Shown here in pieces: positions 11,428-22,773 of a stretch of DNA of 64,000 bases (position 1 is the stretch's first letter; each line of letters starts with the position of its first letter). The translations under genes and the position numbers were made by a program. The notes beneath the pieces are model-generated. The model saw only the letters and a program-made list of their open reading frames with translations. It was not told where the DNA came from and did not search any database. The DNA is from Hansfordia pulvinata (taxonomy: Eukaryota; Ascomycota; Sordariomycetes; Xylariales): assembly GCA_006538405.1 (NCBI GenBank), contig BJKQ01000008.1, positions 620,001-684,000 on the forward strand, in the 5' to 3' direction.

Positions 11428-12865
11428 ATGTCGAACGGCGACGCCGCGGAGCCCTGCAAGATCGAGGCGGCGAGCGAGGGCCGCGAGGAGGACTGGGAGC
11501 TGGCGCGGGTGTGGCAGGAGGCGGTGTGGGACACGGACGACGTGCGGTGGTCCTTCTACGACGGGCAGCGGGGCGACGAGTGCGTCAAGGCGCTGTTCCG
11601 GCGGCAGTGCCACGAGGTGCTGCGGGCCACGCCGGCCGAGGACGTGTACAAGGCGGTCGCGCGACGACACGGCGGCGACGGCGACGGCGAGGAAGAAGAG
11701 GAGGAGATCCTGGGCCTTTGCGTGCTGGAGGAGATCGAGTCGACGCCCGCGACGACGCGCGAGCCGCGGTCGTCGTCCGAAGAAGACGAGATGGGGGGCA
11801 TCGCGGCGCCGGCCTGGCGGCCCGGGGACGACTACTGGAACCCGCCGCGGGCCGAGCGGCCCGTCTCGCCGCCACCGGCGGCGGCCGCGGCGTCGTCGTC
11901 CGAGGAGGACAGCTTCGAGTACTACGAGGAGGTCAGGCGGTGGGGGATGAACGTCTTCTACGACAACCAGCTGCGGCGCTGGAAGGCCCGGGTCAAGCGC
12001 AAGCACCTGACGGTGGACTACACGTCCATCTTGTGTGAGTGGATTGAACCCTTGTTTTCCAGAAGTGAAGAAGAAAAACAAACCCTTGACTAACTCTTTA
12101 CCTCCCCCCCCAACAGACATCGAGTGCCTGGCGGTGCTGCCGCAGCACCGCGGCAAAGGGGTGGGCACGGCGCTGCTGCGCAGCATCTCCGAGACGGCGG
12201 ACAACGTGGGCTTCCCGCTGGTGGCGGTGTCGCAGGCGGCCAGCATCCCCTGGCTGGCGCACCGCGGCGTCTTCGAGTCGCGGTGGATCAACTCGCAGGC
12301 GGATTCGGCGGAGGGGGAGAACAGCAGAAGAAGCAGAAGCAGCAGAGAAGGCCAAGAAGATGGCCCCCCGCGGGTGCACATGATGCAGCCGCCGATGCGC
12401 GCCGTCCTGCGCGACGTGCCGCAGTCGGTCCGCGACGAGCTCTGGGGTGAGTCGCCGCCGCCGACCGCCAGCGACGAAGACGAAGACGAGGACGAGGACG
12501 AGGTGATGAGGGACGACGACGACGACGATGACGATGACAATGACAACGGCGGGGGTGGCGCTGGTGGTGGTGAAGGTGATGCTTTACAGCGCCGTCTCCC
12601 ACAGCACGTCATGCAAGGACCACCGCTGTCCCAGCGCCCCGTCTTCACCAACCCGTTCGGACAGCCTCAACACCAGCAGCAGCATCACCAGCAGCAGCAG
12701 CAGTTCGCAGCTGGACCGCCGCCGCCGCCTTACAACAACCCGTACTACGCGATCCCCCCGGTTCCCCAGCAGCAGCCCCAGTATCCCCAGCCGTACGCGC
12801 AGACGTCGCCCCCCTACGACCCCTTTGTCACGGCCCGGCGCCTCCAGCATCAGCAGTGGGTGCAG

Positions 12866-12906
<41 letters not shown>

Positions 12907-13252
12907 CCACCACCACCAGATCCAGCCCCTGGCGGCCGTCCCGCGCTTCGCCGTCATGGGCCCCGGCCCGCAGTACAGCATGCCGGCACAACTGCAGCAG
13001 CAGCAGCATCAGCCGCTGCAGAACCCTCACCAGCACCAGCAGCACCTGTCGCCGACGCACCCCCACAGCTACTCGTACTACGCCTACGCCCATCAGCAGC
13101 GGCCGCCGATGACCCCGCTGGAGGCCAGGGCCGCGGCCGAGGCGGCGCGCCAGCGTCAGCTGCAGCAACAGCAGCAGCAGCAGGAGGAGGCTCAGATGGA
13201 GGGGAGGGACCCCAAGGATGGAGACGAGTCGGACGTTTCTGAGGAGCCCTGA
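11428..13252 (+). CDS. GNAT-family N-acetyltransferase with acidic and polyglutamine tail
   Basis: Exons 11428-12034 and 12117-13252 give 580 aa. The intron has a GTGAGT donor and a GACTAAC branch. The start has a near-ideal context (CCACCATGT). The intron falls inside the GNAT fold: exon 1 ends in the beta strand DYTSIL and exon 2 opens with YIECLAVLPQHRGKGVGTAL, which carries the acetyl-CoA-binding Q/RxxGxG/A loop. Exon 1 has an acidic E-rich insertion (EEEEEEIL) and a disordered Pro/Ser loop before the helix YEEVRRWGMNVFYDNQ. After the domain come an Asp/Glu block (DDDDDDDDDNDN), an H/Q/P-rich region and a run of 14 glutamines followed by histidines (about 12863-12910). The substrate cannot be inferred. 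The tail resembles disordered regulator tails rather than a metabolic enzyme. Confidence 0.85.
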
Positions 13253-13466
13253 TATTCCTATGGTTTGTTGGTTTGGTGTTGGGTGGCATGAGTGTATCAG
13301 GAAGGGAGTAACAGTGTCACGTGATGACAGGGGGGGAAAGGTCTTCTAATTTGTCTCTTCTTTGTTTTCCTTCTCGGGGGGGGGGGGGGCACGTCATCGT
13401 GCCTAGAGCCCGTGATGGAGGGGGCTACTCTCGCAGGCTTCTCTCTCTGTTGTGTGTAGACTCGAT
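13253..13466. other. Short convergent 3' region with a TCACGTGA site
   Basis: This lies between the convergent acetyltransferase and unknown secretory genes. It has a palindromic E-box TCACGTGA at 13317-13324 and a G run at 13376-13389. No frame of interest was seen. Confidence 0.5.
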
Positions 13467-15193
13467 TCAACTGCACGTGTGTATGTATCTACGGCCTGCT
13501 ATATCGTCAAAACCCCCTGCCTTCCCCCCCCTTTTCCTGATCCTGATCCTGATCGGACACACTTCATCACTCACCCCGAGACGGCCGCCCGACCCCTGCG
13601 AGAGTATCGTGAGGAGGGCCTCTTGATCCTCTGCCTCCCCTCGCCGTGTCCTCCGCCGCCGTGGTCTTCCACCCCCCCAACCACCCCCCACCGCCCCGGA
13701 AAGCTTCTCCATCAGCGTCGGCTGGCCCCTCCGGAGCGTCACGTACATGGACCACATGCGGTCCTCGAACGCGACCCGCTCCGGCTCCCCGGCCACCTTG
13801 AGCTCCTTGGCCCACGCCCGCGCCACGACGACGACCCGGTCGACCCGGGCCCCGTCGCCCCACGCCCCCGCGTGCGCCGCGAGCGACTCCTCCACCTGCT
13901 GGAACGCGCCGCTGTTCCGCCGCAGCGCCTCGACGCCCGGGCTCCCGTTCGGCTCCTGCTGCTTCTGCTGGGCCGCGGCGTCAAACACCCACATGCTGAC
14001 CAGCGGGCCCCGCTTCCCGCCGGCTCGAGCTCTACGTCGGCCCTGCGCTTCCCCGGGGGCCGCAGCGCCACCGCCCGCCGGAGCGCCTCGGCCTCGGTCC
14101 CCGAGTCGACGTCGGTCCAGCCCAGCACCTCGAAGCTCTGCGCCCCGCCGCCGCCTCCGTGGTCGTGGCCCGCCGCCTCCGTGGCCGCGACGCAGTTGGC
14201 CAGCGCCAGGTCGCCCGCGCCCAGGCCGGCCGCGCGGGCGAGCGAGTGCCCGTCGCCGTTGACGTCGGCCGAGCCCGGCTTCTTGAACCGCGACTTGGGT
14301 ATCTCCTTGATCTTGGTCACCAGCGATTTGGTCTCGTCCTCGTCCTCGCCGCTGTCGTCCTTGCCGTCGTCGTTCTTACCGCCCTCTCCCTCGCTGCTCT
14401 CGCCGTCGCCGCCGCCGTCGTTCCACTGGACCTTTTTGATCTGGTTCTTCTTGGGATTGTTTGCGGGGGTTTTCACGGGCGTCTCCGTGTCGTCGTCGGC
14501 TTGTCGCTTCGCCCTCTCCTCGAATCTTCCCTCCAACCCCTCATCATCTCGCTCATCCTTACCCTCTCCCTCTCCTGCTGCCACAGCCGCCCTCCTCCTC
14601 CTCCTCCGCCGCCGCACCTTCAACCCCTCCTCCCCGTGCGCCCTGCCCCTCCCCTCCCCCTTGTCCACGTACACCCTCAGCTCCCCGTCGTACATGTACC
14701 GCGCGACCCTGGCCCCCCGCCGGGCGCCGGCGCCGGCCCCTCCTCCCGCCACCGCGTCGCTATCCTCAACCTCGACGGCCCACTGCCTCCAGCGTCCGCT
14801 GCCGACGCCCTGCTGCAGCCCCGCGACCTCGAGGATCTTGGCCAGCTGGTCCGGCGCGTCGCTGATGCCGAACGCCGAGGCGGGCCACAGCGCGTGCACC
14901 ACCCCTTCGCCGTCCGGCTGCGTCACCCTGTCCCCGAGCGCGGTGCTGATGCCGTGCTCCTCGACCCGGCGCAGGCCGTGCGCCTCGAGCGTCGGCACGT
15001 CCGAATCCTCGTCGTCGTCCGGGGCTCGTGTGGTGCGCAGCCGGCTCTTGGCGGTGACGGCATCGGACGGCGGCGGCGGCGAGGCGGAGGCCGGGGACGG
15101 GAGGAGGAGGAGGAGGAGGGGGGGGGATAGCAAGTAGACGAGGAGCGGGAGCAGGGAGGGGAGAGCAGCGGGCGGGATCGCGCTGGGGAGCAT
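13467..15193 (-). CDS. Unknown protein with signal peptide and basic/acidic disordered regions
   Basis: It starts at the ATG at 15193. The first 35 residues form a strong secretory signal or anchor (PSLLPLLVYLLSPPLLLLLL, then SPASA). The body contains a block with RYMYDGELRVYVDKGEG, an R8 run, acidic Gly/Asp stretches and PKKNQIKKVQWNDGG. A compact-looking region follows: GGAQSFEVLGWTDVDSGTE, then LVSMWVFDAAAQQKQ and a helical stretch through RMWSMYVTLRRGQPTLMEKL. The two halves of the last region lie in different frames. One base is missing, most likely in the G run at 14008-14011; with it the length is 575 aa. I do not recognise a family. The signal and ordered C-terminal half suggest an ER or secreted protein. 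The final 70 residues, after MEKLSG, are Gly/Arg-rich and may instead include an unrecognised intron or UTR. Confidence 0.65.
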
Positions 15194-16823
15194 CTTGGGG
15201 GAAAGATTGGGTTGGCCGTCGCCGTCGAAAAACGAATCGCACTGGTGTGTGTGTGTGTGAGAAGTCAGTATCCCTCTTCCCTCTACAATCAAGCTCTCTG
15301 CCCTGGTTACTCTTTCCCGTCCCTCGCCCTCCGATGGAACTCTCAAAAACCGGATGGAAGCCGTGTCGCTCAAGATCGCCAAAGGCCCGTCGGGAGAGCC
15401 AATCTGCCTGCCTGCCTGGAAGCTCTCGAGTTGGTGAACCCTTGGTTGTCCGTTCTCGCTGGCAGCAGCAGCAGCGGGAAAAACGCACGTAGGGGGAATC
15501 CTGTAGATGAAAGAGAGAGAGAGAGAGAGATTCTTCACCCCTTCCCTGCACCGGACGCACAAGCCCTTGCGTTTTGGCTTGCTTGGCGGATCGCGGAGAG
15601 TGCCCCAGAGAGAGGGAGGCAACATCGTCAACAGCCCCATTCCAATCGGATTTTCCCGCCCGTCGAGAAGAAAGAGCAAGAGCTGAAAAAGACTCGCAAC
15701 CGGGCTCATACCACCACAACTCGCCGCCACCCGCAGGCTTCCCGCGGCGAGAACGTGGCGTCAAAGAGGAGGCGTCGCTCGGCCTTGTCCCCCCCCCCCC
15801 CCCCCCTCCCCCTGCACTGTCGGCCGTACGGCAAATTTGCGCCACCCTCCCCGCCCCCCTCCCGTGTTTCTCAGCAGCGCTTCTCTTCGCTCTTGAGCCC
15901 AATCCGCTTAATCGCCACGGATAAGCTGAGCCATCGAGAGCCAAGAGACAAGGAAGGGCGGGCGGGCGGGCAAGTTGTCCCGCAGCTACCGACCCATCAT
16001 CAGGCTGGAAAAAAGCCGAGCCGAGCTCGTCAGCTCGTACACACACACAGAGTCAGTCCCCAAAAAGCAGACCCTGGGCGGTGGGCTCCCGCCACTTCGC
16101 CGGGTATTCGCTGGTGTGATCCACTCCACCTCGAATACCTTGCCAGTCTCGTCTGGTCGCCGGTTTCCCCTTCTTGCCTCACTCCTGACTGCGCCGAGGG
16201 GGGGGGGGACGCGCACCGTTACCATAGTTCCTGGGCACAACAGGCGGGGAGCAGGCTGTGAAACCTCTTCGGACTGCAGACCAGATGCCAGGCGCAACTC
16301 ACCGGGACGAGGGAGGGCCCCGACAGAATCTCGAGCCAAGCCAAGCGAGTAGTGAACGGGACAAGCCCGCGAGGGATGGATTGTCTTCAGAATACTGCGC
16401 ACGACTGATTGACTGCAGCGGGAATGGGTGGGATCAGTACAAGCTGCGGTTGGATCTGAGCTACACTTCTTTCTACAACAGAGAAGACCCCGGCTTCAAA
16501 ACAGCCACCTTGACAGTCTGTAACAAGCAGCGAGGCCCGAAGATGAAGGAGAGGAGAATCGAGTCGCCCCAAGCCGTGGACGAGGGGGGACAAGGACGCG
16601 AAAAGACAAGAAACCAGTAGAAAGCCCCGCCAATCGGAAGGAAAAAAAATGAAGTGGTATTATCTCCCAACTCCCCGAGGCGAACAACAAACCGGGAGAT
16701 CAAACAGCCTTGCACCCGTCCGGGGCCCCAAAACTCCGGTTGCGATGCTTCCTTCCAAGACGAACAGTTCATGTGATGCAAAACAGGGCCATGGCCGGCC
16801 GTGGCTGGCGGCGCACCAAGCCC
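15194..16823. other. Intergenic, no gene seen
   Basis: It contains the promoter of the secretory protein gene and the 3' end of FZO1. Simple repeats include a GT run (about 15245-15258), a GA run (15510-15529), a C run (15788-15807) and a G run (16200-16208). Frames open on both strands here lack conserved content. Confidence 0.55.
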
Positions 16824-19695
16824 TCACGCCACCGTGGCGCTGGCGTGGACCTGCGGGTGCGCATCGAGGTCGACGTTCTCGACCGAGGTGCGCTGCAGGG
16901 CGCTTTCCCTGACCAGGTTGCCAAAGTATTTCAACGCGACCTCGCTCTCCTGGCGCGACTTCAACGTCTCGTCGCGCTTGGCGCCGAGCTGCTCGACCGA
17001 CCGGGTCAGGCCCACCCGCAAGTTGTCCGCCGGATATCTCAGGACCTTGCGCACCGAGCTGGCGATCCGCGTGCTGTTCGCGTGCACGTAGTCAATGGCT
17101 TCGAGCTGCGCCGATATCTTATCGGATAGCCGGTGAGGAAGCGAATGAGGGACCTGCTGCAGGACGTACGCGCCGGCAGAGATGACTGGGTTCAAGTTAG
17201 CATTTGATCGATCATGCGGCCGTTCCGCGGAATGGAGTCAAGGGACGCGGGCCAGCAACTTACCAGCAACAACAAGCCCGGGGATGATGAGCTTGCGCAG
17301 ATTGTCATTGCCCACTATCTTGACCAGGCTGAACGCATGGTCCATCCAGCCAGCGCCGCCAACCACGCGCGAACCAACAGCAGTCGCCAGAGTGAGCGCC
17401 ATGCCGGTGCCTGCAACCTTCTCCTGGCGCTGAAGAAAGGTGGACCAGTCGACAAAGTCCCACAACTCGGTGGGGATCTCAATCTGCTTAGCCAGGGCAT
17501 CTCTCCTCCGCTTGAACATGACGTCGGGTTTGAAGTTCAGGTTCTCGTAGTCGTTGCCCAGATGCAAGATGCCGAGCTGCTTGATGGCATCAACCCCACC
17601 AACAGTCTTGGCTCGCGCAGCCTCTTCGCAGTTCGTGACAGCAATCGAGATCTCGGACAGCATGGCCTCCTTCAGATCCTCAGCATACTGGAACGCGCCA
17701 AAGAGCCCTGGATACGGGACCCCAAGGTTGTTGTCACCTGACCGTGCGATGGCTTGGATCAGGTCTGTGCGGGACTGGTCGTAGATGTCCTTGCATGTCT
17801 CTTCGACAGTGCGGTCGATTTCATCGCTGACTTCGGCCTTGGCCAGCTTGACCTTCTCCAGCTGGGGCTCGAGGTCCCTGAGCTCCTGCTTCACCCGGTC
17901 AATCTCGGCCTGGGCAACCTCGGAGTTGACGCTGGCGAGCACGTTGACATCATTCAATATGTTCATCAGGTAGTTTCTGGCGGGGGCGAGCTTGGAGCGG
18001 GCGCGTTTCTCCAGCACAAAGCGCCGCAGAGATTGTTCCAGCCTCTCAAAGTCTTGGATTCGCTCCTTTTCCTTGCCCTTGCCCTTGGGGTCGCTGCCGG
18101 GATCGTCGCCGCCGCCGCCGCCGCCACTCGAGCTGCCGCCCCCGTCGGGCCCACCTGGCGGAGACGGGGCCATGGGGACCGCGTTGCTGGACACAAAGTG
18201 GACCAGTTCGGTGGATTCCTTGAAGGTGTGGTGGCTCAAGCCATGCACCTGCTCAAGAATCATCTTCTGGCAACGTTCTTGGTCACGAATCCCGTCAAAG
18301 CCGTTGACCACCATGAAAATGTAAGCTTTCTCGGCGGCGGCAGCCCATATGAACTCCTTGGCAGATTGGGTGAAGTGGTTGGCCGCCGAAACGACGAAAA
18401 CTACAACATCGATCTCCTCCTGGCGCGCAAAGACAGCGGTGGTCTTGGTGGTGTCAAAGTTGAGACCGGGGCATCGATCAACGCAATGTCGACAACACCA
18501 TTGTTGAGAAGAGATTCGTCCAGTGTCCGAACGTCCTTGACGTAGACTTTGCACTGCAAGTAGTGGGTGTTGTCGATGACAATCTTCTCCAGCTCGTGCA
18601 GGGGATAAACATCGTACGTGGTCTCATCGCTCCGGTTGTAAGTGGCGTTGAGGTGAACGGCATGCACCTCTTCAACGCCAGAGTTCTCACGAGAGTCGAG
18701 CACTTCACAGAAAATGCTGGTGCACGGCTGCTGGTCCTCGGGCAAGACTTTCCGGCGCAGGAGAGCGTTGCAAAAGGTGGATTTGCCAGCGTTGAGATCG
18801 CCAGTGATAAGCACCTTGCTGGATGTGTCCTCAATGCGTTCGTGCAAGGATAGCAGATGCTTCTTGCTGGTGCTGATCTTGCCGTCCAGGAGCGAGGCCA
18901 CCGACCCCTTCTCCAGAGAGTGAACGAGCTCGCTCTGGTGAAGAGCGCCGAGCTTAAGGTCGAGCTTGAGAATGGAGAACTCCTGCGCGATTTGAGGAGT
19001 GACAAGCCTGGGGGCATCGGCGGCGGCCTTCTTCTCGGCTTGCTTGCTGGACTCGGCAGTCTGTTCCTCGAGTGAAGTCAGGGATCGCCGGAGGTTCTTG
19101 CGCGACGGCGGTGAGACGGGCTCGCCCACCATGGATTGGGTATGCTCCAGGCTTGGGCGCGAGGCGTGGCGCTCTCGTGGCGCAGGCTCGGCGCGTTGGA
19201 CCGACGGGTAGTGAGCGGGCCAGGTGGTATTCATGTCCTGGAGCCTTCGAGTAGCTGGATGACCTTTTTGATGGAGCGGCCGAGCGTGGCGCGCTGCGAA
19301 TTGTACCACAACTGGTGCATGGCGGCGGACTGCGCTGGCTGTTGGGACCCGGACGAACCGGCGACAGCCAGCGGGCTGTCGGTCGAGGTGGTGGGATCAT
19401 TGCGAGGGGAGCCGAGGGGCTGCTTGGATGCGGACCAGGCGTCGTCGCCGGCGATGCTTCCACCATAGCCCGAATCGTTGTCGATCAGCGACTGAAGGCG
19501 GGCGGCGTGATGCGAGGTGACGCCGGAGCCGACGGCCATGTAGGCCGGGTGGGTCGGACGAGCGTCGTCAGAATGGCCGGGGCGCTGGCTGGCACTGGAG
19601 CTGGAGCCAGGCTCGGGATGCTCGTGGTCGTGGGCGTCGTCGGCCATGGCGGCGTCGCGGTCGGGATTGCGAGGGTTGAAGTAGTCTTGACTCAT
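16824..19695 (-). CDS. FZO1: Mitofusin Fzo1, mitochondrial outer-membrane fusion GTPase
   Basis: Dynamin-family GTPase that tethers and fuses mitochondrial outer membranes. The start is MSQDYFNPRN at 19695; the first 150 residues are disordered. The P-loop GDLNAGKST lies near residue 300, G3 is DAPG, and the G4 position reads NGFD. Downstream are an acidic Gly/Ser loop (SSSGGGGGGDD), coiled coil, and two membrane segments near the C-terminus (ALTLATAVGSRVVGG; KLIIPGLVVAG joined to VISAGAYVL). A final HR2-like coiled coil ends VHASATVA. One intron (17263-17186, minus strand; GTAAGT donor, GCTAAC branch) splits the second membrane segment. Two single bases are missing: near 19243-19249 (between QLLE and LQDMN) and in the CCCC run at 18466-18471 (between IDAP and GLNFD). 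With both restored the length is exactly 931 aa, the expected size. Family call is very secure. Confidence 0.95.
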
Positions 19696-21685
19696 CGCGC
19701 GCGCAGACGCGGGTCCATGAGGTCAGACGGCGGGAGTCGAAGAAATGGCGCGGCGTGGCGCGGCGCGGCGGCTGGGTCGGGAGAGCGATGAGCAGCCGAG
19801 AATGGGAGAGCCGAGCGCGCGTAAGTCGAGGTTCGAGTCGGTGCAGGCGATTTCAAGGGTGAAGGGGTGGCGGTGGGAGGTTCGAGGGGCGGTCGGGGCG
19901 AAGGAATAGGGTGGTAATGAAATATTTCACGTAGGGATCCGGATCGAATTGATGGGCTGGATGTACTCGTATTCCGAAGGGGGCGGTCGAGAAAGGCCGG
20001 GACGTGAGAGCGGCATCTACGGGGGCCTGGTATAGGTACAAGAGATCGGAATGCGGGCCAGGTGGGGATATTGGAGGTACAGCCTTTACCTCGGCGTGCA
20101 CTGCCCAGCTCAAGTATCCGCTTTCTTCTAGATGCGTGTTTAGAGGGTGCAGGCCGTACCCCTACTTGAGAAGCGCGCACGAGCTGTGTGTCCCAGCCCG
20201 CTGACACTTTGTAAGCATAATACAACCATGGAACCACAAGTCGCGCTGATGAAAAAAGAGGAACAATGAGACTACCGATCGCGATTGCCCTGCGCCGCAC
20301 TACGAGTGCTCGTATGTATGAGTACGCGCTCCCGGTAGGGCGGCCACTCGTACCAGTTGAAGCCAGCCATGGATGGGGTGATTGGTCTTTTGGCGGCATA
20401 AAATGGGAACTAGGAGCCGAGATTTGGCGTCGAGGTTGAGCGTGGCGGTGATTGGTGTGAAGCCGGCCCGGAGACCCGCCCAGCCCGTTGATGTCATCAG
20501 CCATCTCGGGTCTCGCAAAAGTAGGTAGGTACTCCGTTTTGGCGGTACATGCTGGGTTAGGTAGCTTTGCAACGCACGCGCTGAGGTCGAGCATCTATCC
20601 GTACAGCAGACCTCAGGGTTCAGCATTGCGATTTCGGTAAGTACGAGTTAGGTAGGTAGGCACGTACCCACATAGATATGATACTGTAGGTAGGCATATG
20701 CACTTACCCATGGTTGAGTGTATTGCCCGTTCACGCCGTCCTCAACCCGTACGAGGACCTATGCGTCTGGCCGACCTCGGGAGTGACCCTTCCTCATACC
20801 TTAGGTAGACGAATGGGAACAACCTCAATTCAAATATGTTTCTCTGCAAAGATGCTCTGAGCTCCGTCATCCGCGTTATGTATACGAAAGCAGATGCCCA
20901 AGTCCTTCATGGAGTGGTAGCGGCCACTCGAATGCACTGCCAGCCGTACCATGGAACTCGCAACCCCACTTGCTCAAGCCCAGCCCAGTCCAGCCGCTCA
21001 TGCATGAACGGCGCGACAACGTCAAGCTCGACATGGAAAATAAACAATCCGTTTCGGTGGTGACAGCTTGGTTGATGTGCTGATCCACCGGGGCATGTTG
21101 TTGCTCGTCCTGGTCAAATCCTTGAGCGAATTGAAAACCCCTGGTTCATAACGCTCAACCCAGCTCTTTACGAATGGACGCGACGCAGCTATCCGTCCCT
21201 CATGTACGGCAGGTACCAACCTATCTATCTAACACGTAATTGCCTCCATCACATGATGCACGATGGTGGTGCCTCCAGGCTACCTTGGGTACCTACGAGC
21301 CACAGCAGGCAGACGCCGTCCAGCCCGGCAGCCGGCTACCACGAGTACCTGCCTGCTCTTAATTAGGTACCTACCTTACGTTGGAAGGCACCTTTGAGCT
21401 CATCCCGTGAGCTGTGGAGGTTCCTTTCCCCGTGAGATAGACGCCTAAGGTACCTCTCATCTCCATCTCCAGTCGGCGGCGGTTCTACTCACAACCATGT
21501 ACCTAGTGCCCCGTGGGCCCCCTCGGCACCCCCCGGCTCCCCGTCGCGGACAGCCGCCAGCTCCCACGGGGCCCACCGTCCCAAGCCCCTCCGATCCAGC
21601 GCTCAACATGGCCGCCAGCGTACTGCGCCCATCTCCCGCCAACGCTCCCTCTCACCACCACGCTCTCCCGCATCTCCGTCCCATC
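19696..21685. other. Intergenic: divergent promoters of FZO1 and VPS2
   Basis: No conserved frame was seen. 20520-20830 and 21270-21450 are rich in GGTACC, TAGGTAGGTA and similar words. Around 20310-20350 there are ACTCGTA/TACGAGT words. The segment 21500-21685 is C/T-rich and probably the VPS2 leader. Confidence 0.55.
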
Positions 21686-22773
21686 ATGAATGTGAGCCCG
21701 TCCGCCCCTTCTCATCTGCCTGTATCATGCTGCGCCTGTTTCCAATCTCCCCGCTGTCATGCTGCCGTCCTCGTACTTCTCCCCATGGCTGACCCTTTCT
21801 AGATCCTCGAATGGGCCTTCGGCAAGCGCGTGACGCCCGCCGAGCGCCTGCGCAAGAACCAGCGCAGCCTCGACAAGGCCATTCGCGAGCTTGACCAGGT
21901 TCGCACGAAGCTCGAGAAGCAGGAGAAGACCCTCTCCAACCAGATCAAGCAAAGTGCCCAGAAGGGCCAGATGGGCGCCGCAAAGATCCAGGCCCAGGAC
22001 CTTGTCCGCACCCGGAGGTGAGTCCTCTCCGCTGCCGCGCGCCTCGCCCGCGCCTCTTCCGCACGGCGGCACAGATGGACGCTTGCTGACCTGTGCCCCG
22101 TCTCACGCAGATACATTGAAAAGTTCTACGGCATGCGCAGTCAGCTGCAAAAGATCTCCTCCGATTACAAGTACGTCTAGCGACCGGAAAGCCAACGAGG
22201 CACCGCGCTGCGATAAGCCATCCCCCCCCCCCCCCCCCCCAACAGCCGCGGTCTCAGCCCACCAGCAACCCTCGACTGACCTTTCCCCCCTCAGACACAC
22301 CGCACAAACGAGCAAATGATGCAGTCCATGAAGGGCGCCACCGCGGCCATTGGCAGCATGAACAAGAGCATGAACCTACCTGCGTTGCAGCGCATCGCCA
22401 TGGACTTTGAGCGCGAGAACGACATCATGGAGCAACGCCAAGAGATGATGGACGATGCTATGGACGATGCCATGGACATGGGTGTCGGTGAGGAGGGCGA
22501 CGAGGTTGTCGAACAGGTGATGGAGGAGCTGGGAGTAGACCTGAAGCAATCCGTGAGTATGGCCCTTGTGCATGATTCCCAGCAGACTTCTGACTCGTCG
22601 ATGCGCAGTTTGGCGAGACCCCCTCGGGCCTGCAGACCGAGCATGTCCCGGAGACGAGGATTGCACAGGCCGTGGGCGGCTCCAGCGGCGGCGGCGGCGG
22701 CGGTGGCGGTTTTGGCGGTGGAGACCCGGGTGATGACGACTTGCAGGCACGGCTCGACAGCTTACGCAAATAA
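21686..22773 (+). CDS. VPS2: ESCRT-III subunit Vps2/Did4 (CHMP2)
   Basis: Five exons: 21686-21691, 21803-22017, 22111-22170, 22295-22552 and 22609-22773. The first exon encodes only Met-Asn, a common arrangement in fungal VPS2. The product of 234 aa has the Snf7-fold start ILEWAFGKRVTPAERLRKNQ, basic helix alpha-1, the conserved DLVRTRRYIEKFYGMRSQLQ, SNEQ-like TNEQMMQSMKGATAAIGSMN, acidic helices (MMDDAMDDAMDMGVG) and a C-terminal MIT-interacting motif DDLQARLDSLRK. ESCRT-III polymers sort cargo at endosomes, and the C-terminal motif recruits Vps4. A Gly-rich linker sits just before that motif. Exons 3 and 4 join out of phase by one base: AA at the donor GTACGT plus ACACAC at the acceptor. 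One G at either edge would restore the family spacing and make the total length divisible by three. Confidence 0.92.

Noticed and set aside
12040..12055. Box-B-like GGGTTCAATCC on the minus strand
   Set aside because: It lies in the GNAT intron with no box A upstream on that strand.
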